From: Chara braunii
Lineage: Eukaryota > Streptophyta > Charophyceae > Charales > Characeae
Length of the DNA: 21,957 nt
Assembly: GCA_003427395.1 (NCBI GenBank)
Contig: BFEA01000169.1
Coordinates: 2,063,381-2,085,337 of the forward strand
Reading direction: 5' to 3'
In this document: positions 1 to 8,832 of the stretch, in pieces
Position numbering within the stretch: position 1 is the first letter of the stretch
Layout of the letters: every line of letters begins with the position of its first letter
Notes under the pieces: generated by a model
Databases searched by the model: none
Told to the model about the DNA's origin: nothing
What the model saw: the letters and a program-made list of their open reading frames with translations, nothing else
Made by a program: the position numbers and the translations under genes

Positions 1-105
1 CCCCCCCCCAGCATAACGCACCCTGAAAATGGATGTACCAAAGCTATCTTTCCAGTCGGGTACAGTCAAAATAAGGCTCCGTTACGTCCCTCAGCCAATT
101 CGGAA

Positions 106-543
106 TTAAGTGGTCAAGGCATCCGGAAGGACGGTGCATTGCTTTCCGAGAACCGGAGCATCAGAATCTAGGAAATTCGGCAGTCCCCGCACTGATGTAA
201 CAGTGCCATCGGCGCCGACCTCGATCGGGTAAGGCACGATGTGACCTCTCAGGTTCTGTGGCCGATTACTGCAGAATTGTGCCTGATTGGTCGACGCGAG
301 GTCGTTGATCCTGTGCACGCACGACGGCGAGGATGGGTCCACGAACACGTCCTCTACTGCACCCGTGTGCTCTGCCCACAACGACATCCGGAAACCATGA
401 ATTTGACCCCTCGGCGGCGCATTCCGGAAGCCCACCGTATGATAGGGCTGGTAGGCAGCGATCGCAGACTCGGAGTCGCGACTGCCGTCCATGGAACGTT
501 GATTGATGTTGGCTGATCCGACGATGATGAACTCGTCATCCAC
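106..543 (-). CDS. PLDALPHA: PLDalpha coding exon 3 (end of HKD2 and C-terminal domain)
   Basis: 145 codons plus TAA (108-106). The acceptor ...gtgcgctCAG ends at 544, and the exon opens with [20 protein letters not shown], completing the second catalytic motif begun in exon 2. Further family-typical parts are [41 protein letters not shown] and the C-terminal LPDALTT. No AATAAA is visible in the 105 bases between the stop and the window edge, so the 3' UTR probably continues outside. Confidence 0.93.
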   Translation of the reverse strand: MDDEFIIVGSANINQRSMDGSRDSESAIAAYQPYHTVGFRNAPPRGQIHGFRMSLWAEHTGAVEDVFVDPSSPSCVHRINDLASTNQAQFCSNRPQNLRGHIVPYPIEVGADGTVTSVRGLPNFLDSDAPVLGKQCTVLPDALTT

Positions 544-1636
544 CTGAGCGCACAAAAGAAAACAAGCGGCATCATCAGAAGAAGAAGAAGAGGAGGAGGA
601 GGAGGTGAAAAATGGAGAATGCAAATTTAAAGACATGGGAGACTGGGGCGAGGGAGGAGGAGAAAAGGGGGGTAGGGGGCGGGAAGGGGACATTGTCAAG
701 GGCAAAGAGATGAGAGATGGGAGGTAGGCAGCAAAGGGGAGATCCATGGAGGGGAGCATAAAACAAGCACACGGCGACCTCCGCCTTTCCCCCCAAAAGA
801 TAAGGATTGCGGTGATTATGAACGTACATAGACCCTCTTCGGGTCCAGATTCAGTCATGATACGTGGGTTTGGTTGGGGGAAGAGGGCAGGAAAATGGAT
901 GTGAGGACGCAAAGCCACACAGGTAACACACATTTAACGGTGGCGTGACAAGCACACTGCACTCCTTTCAAAATTCATCTGCAATCGAAGCACGGATACA
1001 TTTAACGGTCAGATACACCTGGAACTGGCCGTAATTGCGGTTCAGTACATCCAAAAACAACAAAGTCCTATTGCTACCGGAATACGCTCTAACTTCAGAA
1101 ACCACACTAACATATACTGTTCGTTCGACGAGGCCTCTAAGGAATAAAAACGTTTTTGTTTTTCAACCGGATTATTATAACGTTAATGTTGCTCGTGCCA
1201 CAGTAGTTTTACCACAAAAGAAATGCACTCCACAGGGGCGAGGTCCCTCTAGCAAAAAGGATTGGATTGAATGCCTGCACCTGGACATGTTGGGGGAAAA
1301 GGTGCAGAAAATGGAGATAGGGGACAAAAAACAAAAGAAAACAAAAAAAAAAAACATTGTAGTACAAGGGTAGGAGTTCGAACCCGTAATGAATCTCACA
1401 TGCACACGTGTAGAAACGATTCATTTCTTTTCTTTTCTTTTTTTCCCCTTTTTCGATTCATTTCCATTGTGTGGATAGTTGTGTTTGGGGGGTTAGCGTT
1501 GGGGGTTTCTACAGAGGGGAGGCTTGAAGGAGTTCCTTCGAGACCGGGTGCCCTCTGTTATTTTTGCTCCATTCTTTACTATGTTGATGTAAGCCTTGGG
1601 CACTGGGCCCGATTGAAATAAAAGTCCAGCAATCCC

Positions 1637-1684
<48 letters not shown>

Positions 1685-4463
1685 AGGCATGATCACACAA
1701 AAATTGCAATGCCGCTCCTAGATCCTAGTCCATAGACGAAAACACTACATCCCACCGTCTTCACCCGAATCGCCTGTATTTGGGGCACCTGCCCGTCTAG
1801 ATACGCCATAATGACAGGGCGTTCTACTCGGGCGAAGACGCTATGTGAAAAGTCGAAACAACGAACGATAGGCATGAAAAAAAACTTCTACTTTCGCTCA
1901 CAGTTGGTGCACCCGACCCAAGCTCGGGTCCACATACAGTCAAACGACAAGAAAATCATTCTCAATTACTTGGGGCCGGTGACTACCATGACGATATCTC
2001 AAGGCCGTCGCCCTTTAGAAAAAGAAAAAACAACTTCCGATCGTTATTCCCAGATGCAATCTAGGGAGTAGGAACTAGCTTTAGCTGAGGTCCAGTTACA
2101 TTTTGGCAATTAAACCACCAGTACCTGGCCCAGCTATCCCGACCCGGCAATCCACTTTTTTTTTTTTGAAAAACAGCTCCGTCTATTGGTGGGGAGCACC
2201 TGCTGGAAACCGGGTCCAGCATCCCATAGATACAACCATATCCTCTCAATTTGGCACCGGCAGCACGACAAAAAAAAATTGTTTTTGGCTGGCGAAGCCA
2301 GCCTTTGAGGGCCGGTACCCCGACCCTCCGGAAGTTGCGGGGCGTTAACAACAACGCCCCGCGGCCGAGTCATTCATATGAAATGCAGATTACGGTCTCC
2401 ACCCGAACAGAATGCCAGATCATTAAAGCTGTACTTGGGCCTTTTCAGGGTAGGTACAGCTACATTGACCGCGATTTCTATTCGGGTGAAGACGTACCCT
2501 TGAGGCAGAGGTGTGCGGAGAGTGGTTTCCGCTCGCATAGTTTTACCCAATGAGATTTAGGGCCTCGCCACAGCAATGTCGAAACATCACGAAATTCGTC
2601 ATATGGCAGTAAATTTTCGACATTCCCTCTTTGGACAGAAAAACCCTCTTCGCCACACAGCATGTCCAAGTGGAGAACTCACAAGTCTATGCACAAAATA
2701 GACAAAGAGGGGTGAAGATAGAAGAAGAAAGAAGAAGAAGAAAGTAAGCAATGGCCAGATTGCTCTTCACACGCAATAGAATAACATCTTTCATACAAGC
2801 GTGTACACCGCTCAAACCACGCACGCATTCCCCTACATGTTTCAACCGGGTGCGCTCCGGTCTCATCAGGAGGCTTGCCACATACCCTTCGCCTTTCGGC
2901 CCACCGCACTCTACCACCCATGAGACAAACTGGGGTGAAGATAGGACAAGCGTTGGTACGTTCTCTTTTTCGGCATTCCGGCAAGAATTCGACATTCCAT
3001 CCAAGGACTTTTGAAAATGTCCAAGTTGCAGGCATTTTGGAAACGAGCCCTTCTTGAGAGGAGTTGTCGAAACCCTTTCCCTGACAGCCCCTGAATTGTT
3101 TTTGCGTCTCGGATTTCGACATGCTGTGTGGCGAGGACAAAATGTCGAAAATGCACTTTTCGACATTGGTGTGGCGAGGCCCTTAGGCATTCTTGGCAGT
3201 TCTCTCACGTTGGAGCACCAACCTTCTGGCAGCGCAGGCGTGTTAGGGCCTAGTTGCACTACTCGCCATCCGTCACATTTCGTGGCGGATGCGTGGAGAG
3301 TGAAAGAACTGAGAATTGCGTCGAACTCGAGTCCTCGTTGCACTTACTCGCCATTATATTTCTTCTACAGAGAAGTTAATTTTTTATGTCTACCTGATGT
3401 CGACTCGTGAAGCCCTGCACTCTCCAGAAAGCTGTTTTGTGGAGAGGTCCGTTAACTTGTTTTGTCTACCTGATGTCGACTCGTGAAGCCCTGCACTCTG
3501 CAGAAAGCTGTTTTGTGGCGAGGTCCGAGGACCACTCTCCACAAACCACCGTGCACAGGCCGATTTCACTCTCCACAACTTGTGTCGAAGGGGGGTTGGG
3601 TTCACTTGGTAAGGGCGTGACCATCTCTTCACGAAGAGAGGACAAGTTCAACAGCCATGCTGCCCTGCGTTTTCTGGAGGCAGGTTCCTTGTCATCAGGG
3701 CCGAGAGGTTCTATCCAACACGAAAAGATGGGGAAAAGTTGAAAACGTTATTTAATTGACCTCCCCGCGAACAAACCTCTACTCATTTGCCCCCAAACGT
3801 GGCGAAAGGTGCCGTCTTTGCCCCCTCTGTAAAACACTTTCCCGCCATTTTTGACAGCGGGCGTTACCGGCCCAGGTAGGGGGCAAAACTGACACGGCGA
3901 GACCCGTTTTGCCCCGTTTGGGGGAAATGACTACAATACAACGGTTCCGTCGCAGGGAGGTTTTATCACTTCCCCCAAAAGATGCTGTCTGAACAGTGTA
4001 GGAAAACAACAAACAAAGACAACAAAACAAAGAAAACAAAAAACCAAATCCAAAAAAAAAAAACAGTACCGGAAACATGCGGAGAGAACAATTACGCAAT
4101 AGACCACTTAGTCAAGCCATAATGGATAGAATTTTTTTTTCTCGCCCCGTATCAGAAAAGAGGAGGCCTCTGATTGGGGGGTGCTCTTTTCTCTCCTGGA
4201 CAAGAAGTTGGCCCAGTACAACAGACGTAAAAAAAGAAACAAAAAAACACAAGCCATATTCGACAAGAAGAAGGAATGGAGAGAGAGACGGGGACAGAAG
4301 GCAATAGAGCCGCAACGCCAGGTGAGAAAGAAAAAAGGGTTCTTGGTCAAAGACAGGATCTGTCAATAGGGGTTTGAAGTTTTGTGCTGAGTTTTATCGT
4401 GGCGGAGGCACTCTTTACAATAATTAAAACAAATAATAATAATAATAAGAAGAAGAAGAAGAA

Positions 4464-4524
<61 letters not shown>

Positions 4525-7500
4525 AAGAAGAAGAAGAAGAAGAAGAAGAAAGAGGTGAAGGCACTCACAATCATCATCTTGGAGTGCACATAGATCATGA
4601 ATCTTCGGCTTTGCTGACTCCTCTTGTAATGTCCATCCTTTGACACCGGCTTTGGAGGACGGTACTCGCCATCGACAAATGGTTCGCGATTGACCAAGCA
4701 GAAGAAGTTGAGGTAGTCCGTCGGTTTCGTGCTGAGGCCCTTCTTGGCTATGGCTTTCGCAACGAGTTTGTACATCATCTGCATCGTGTTGCGCTGCCAG
4801 TAGAGAATCTCTTGCATCTGCATACTCGTCGGCACCCCTTCCGGCCACATGGGGATCACGACATACGCAGCAAAGGGCTCCCCAAGGTGGATTTTCTGGA
4901 CAATCCGCAGTGCAATCTCGACAGGTACGGTGTGAATGGCGTTAACAGCTCTGCTCTGATCCCAGGCAAAGCAGCTTCCGAGGAAGTACTGGTTCTCGAT
5001 GTACAAAAAGTGTTCCGCCCGTCGAATGGAGTGAATGTAGGCATCCTGAATGCTGCGCTCCACAGTGACGTTCTTCCCACTGACGAGTCCGCGATGAGCG
5101 GCAAGCAGAGGATCGTCGGGAAACCCGTGGACAGATCCGCTGTCGATCGAACGGATGAACTGGACGTTCCAAGTTTCGTGGTCGTCCGAGGAGATGAAAG
5201 GGGAATAAGGAGCCTGAAACAGCTGCTGATGATCGGCAATAGAGAAGAGAGCTTTGATGTCCATGGACTTCAACGATTTCCATCTCTGCTCGAAATTATA
5301 GAGGACATCCCAAGCCGCAGGGCCCTCCACCTTGGAATGGATGTCGTGCCACGGCTGTCTAGGACCCCCCTGCTCTAGGGATGCCCCAGGGAAGTTGCCC
5401 TGATAAAAGTCGTCCTTGTGCCACGTGTCAAGCGTCCGGAACAAGTGGTGGTCCGGGGTATCGAACCTGCCATTACACAAGTCCACACCGCCGACATAAG
5501 CCAGAACTCTCCTCTGGCGATCAGAAGACGAGCCTGCCTCAGAGGGTCCCCCTCCCTGCGGCAAAGGGGCATCAGCCACCACAAGCTTCTGATGGTGCGA
5601 GTATATGATCACGTTGGTGGCCATCTCGAAACCACTAGCGTCCAGGTCGGAAATGCGAGGCGCGAGGACACATTTCACGGCGCTGCCCTTGAAAAAGTCG
5701 AGCGTTTCTTGGTCGTGTGTGGCCATCATCCCGGTTTCTTCATTCTCGTTCGATGTCGCGTCGTCCCAGACCAGCATGACCACCTTCACTCCTTCGTCTG
5801 CCTTCTTCTTCAGTAAATTACCCACTATCACCCCCTCCGCGCCGGGGATCATCCTCTCTTCATCGCGGATGAGTCGGGTCTTATGGTACACAGACCAGCC
5901 GCAGATGTAAATGAAGTGCTTGGCCTCGACGATCGTCTTGTACACATCTTCCCACAGCCTGTGCTGCTTGTAAGTGTCGCCGTTCTCGAGCAGGATATGC
6001 GGTGCGAAGCTGTTGGGAACGTGGGCATCTTGATACAAGGTGACGCGATTGCCGCTCCGCTCCGTGAAGAAGGTATTCGGCACGCCCGGGGGCTTGCCCC
6101 TCTGTCCTAGCTTTCCAAACCTCTGCTTCAGCGTGTCGATTGACTGGAATTGGAGCTTCACCCTGATAGACCCTCGCGCTGGCAGATCGTACATGCTGCG
6201 CAGAGGAAACCAACCCTCCACCACCTGCTCGGTCAGCAGCTTGTCCACAGGAATGTGTGCTCCTCCCATAGGCAATGCTCCCACACCATCAGAGTCCCTA
6301 ATATGAACCTCCACCTCGCTGGTCCTGTGGGCCACTTTGATCGAAAACGACTCGTTCCAAGACGGGTTCAGCGTGTCCTTGATGACGCGAGTTCGACCCA
6401 GCACCACCCTCGGTGAGAGCTCCACCGTTGCATACGGATCGCTCTTGTCGCGGTCGTGCGTAATTCCTAGCGTGTTCAGTGTCTGCTCAAGAGAGACGCA
6501 GAGAACATCGCCAAAGAGAAATTCATTAGTGAGGTCGCAGGTGTTCCTTTGCCAAAAAAAAAAAAAACGCCTCTGGTAAGAGGTATGAGCCATGATGTAG
6601 AGCGAGTATCTCAAGATGATTCAGGGCTAGACAGGTTAAGTAAACGTCTGGCGCTCATCTAGGAGTCGAGAGGCTCAAAAAATCATCTCAAGCCAGTCAC
6701 AGAAGCCACTTCACTATTTTCTTGTCATATATTCAGAGAGCATTGATGTATACGAGCGACCCTGGCTGGACCCGATTTACCAGCTGGTGCTGCTAACCTT
6801 CAATAGATGAAAGGTTTCTATTAGGAGGGGACGCCCCTATCACCCCTCCTAATATGAAAAAAAAAAAAAAAAATGTTTACGCTTTAGACTATAACGAGTT
6901 ACAAACTGGCCAAAAAAAAAAAAAACTGGCCCTTCTTCCCCCGAATACAACGTACGGTCATTATAGCTGTATTCGAGGCATCTTTCAGTCTAGATACAGC
7001 TATAATGACCGTACGTTGTATTCGAGGGTTGTATTCGAGGGAAGAAGGTAGCTCAATTGGTACACTCCCTAAGGCTACACAGGAGTAGTGGTAGGTTCTG
7101 AAAAGAAAGATATGTTCCATGACATGGCAGAAAGCCAGTGAAAAGATTTGTGAGGTGAGAGAAAAATATGTTCCATGACATGGCAGAACGCCTATGAGGA
7201 GAAGGCAGCTTATTTGTAAAATTAAAATTAAAAATAAACCAATTGGCACACCCCCTGCGCCGTTGAAAAACGGACCATAGTTCCGATTCCTCCACTGGAT
7301 GCAGATGAGTAAAATATGGATATTGCAATTCTATACTGCCCTTCGGGACATCTTTTAAAACTGGAACGATACAGAAGATTAGCATTGCCCCTGTGCAAGG
7401 ATGACACGCATAAATCGAGAAATGGTCCCAAAAAAAAAAAAAAAAAAAAAAGACCGGTAGTGGAGCCCCTGGGCCCGTGAGTTCCAATGATGAAATCTCA

Positions 7501-7765
7501 ATGCCGTCGCCCTTTCAAAAAACAATAACGCGGGAGTCACAAAATTGAGTTATAATTGCACTATGGGCCAAGATACAGTTTTGAATTGCAGTTCGCAGAA
7601 CGCCTATGAGGAGAAGGCAGCTTATTTGTAAAAATATAAAATAAAAATAATCCAATTGGTACACCCCCTGCGCCGTCGAAATACGGACCATAGTTCGAAT
7701 TCCACTGGATGCAGATGAGTAAAATATTGATATTGCAATTCTATACTGCCCTTCGGGACATCTGT

Positions 7766-7797
<32 letters not shown>

Positions 7798-8800
7798 TGC
7801 CCCTGCTCAAGGATGACACGCATAAATCGAGAAATGGTCCAAAAAAAAAAAAAAAAAAAGTGACTAGTGGAGCCCCTGGGCCCGTGAGTTCCAATGATGA
7901 AATCTCAAGGCCGTCGCCCATTCAAAAAACAATAACGCGGGAGTCACAAAATTGAGTTATAATTGCACTATGGGCCAAGATACAGTTTTGAATTGCAATT
8001 CGGACAATGTATACAACCCAACTTTCTGGCCAGGTACGGTGCCTGAAGTGCAATTGCAAACTGTATCTTGCTCCATATATCAGTGCAATTATAACTCGTT
8101 TTTGGGACTCTACTGAAGTTACCCCAAAGTTGCGGAAAAAATGGAATGGTAGTGGCTTCGCGTTTTGAAAAAAATGGAATTTCGTTCATGCGGCTCCATC
8201 TAGATTCAGACTCAGATCTGCATTTAAACAAGCTATGGATGACCCCACTGAGCTCAGCCCGTTGGTGGTTTGTGGTGCACTCTGGAGGATCGGAGGGGAA
8301 GGGAGTTTTTTTTTTTTTTTTTAAACAGTTATATGATAAGCTGAGAGGGAGGAGGATTTCTCTCGGCCTGAAATGCCTGAAAGATAGTCGTAGAGCACGA
8401 GCAGGCTTCACATTTTTTTTCGAGTTTTTTTGGGAGAGAATCCCTTTTTCAAAATAACAGCCCGCACTGGACTACCAGGGTCATTTTGAAGTAAAAAACA
8501 AAAACAATGGACTGGCACAGAGCACGGCAAGTTTTTCCAAGTTGTCTTTTTCTTTCTCCTCGTTTTCTATTATTCAGAATTAACTTCATAATTCTGTGCA
8601 TCTGATTGCATCTGGATTCGAACTTGGGTCTGATTCATATTTCCGCAGTTCGTGGGTGTGTACCAACTGATCTGGGCCGGTTGGTTTCTTTTTGCCAAAC
8701 GCACTTTAAAATATACGAGCACGAACCTTCAAAAAAGAAAACTTACAGAAAAAAAAAAAAAAACTAAAAAAAGACGACAACAGTCCTTCGGGACATCCGT

Positions 8801-8832
<32 letters not shown>

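Larger units (their letters stand above)
544..4568 (-). other. PLDalpha intron 2, about 4.0 kb
   Basis: Bounded by GTGAGT and CAG on the minus strand. Both ends are pyrimidine microsatellites on the transcribed strand: a TTC/TTA tract starts about a dozen bases after the donor (4551-4432), and a TCC/TTC tract lies about 35 bases before the acceptor (607-578). The interior is filled with the repeats listed separately. The purine-rich stretch 578-740 and the stretches 740-1030, 3935-4430 and 6483-6730 (intron 1) hold no gene I can recognise. Confidence 0.9.
7183..8000 (+). repeat. 412-bp tandem duplication carrying the tRNA-U6 unit
   Basis: Unit 1 starts with gcagaacgcctatgaggag at 7183 and unit 2 with the same words at 7595. 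Each unit contains a tRNA-like head, a U6-like sequence, a poly(A) run, and the left arm of a foldback element. Unit 1 breaks off in the foldback centre, whereas unit 2 continues into the right arm (to 8110). Confidence 0.9.

Noticed and set aside
2687-3343. Minus-strand frame of 218 codons
   Set aside because: It lies almost wholly within the 623-bp foldback element; the sequence has no recognisable domain, and similar repeats elsewhere do not keep the frame.
4384-4593. Frame rich in Asn and Lys, and opposite frames rich in Phe, Leu and Ile
   Set aside because: They translate the AAT/AAG microsatellite inside intron 2.
6486-6614. Upstream extension of PLD exon 2 to the Met at 6614
   Set aside because: It would include a Phe run from a T tract and no family match. 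It is intron sequence before the acceptor.
8606-8690. Functional tRNA gene on the minus strand
   Set aside because: Boxes A and B are present but the acceptor stem and anticodon arm do not form; the same words occur in other SINE-like copies.
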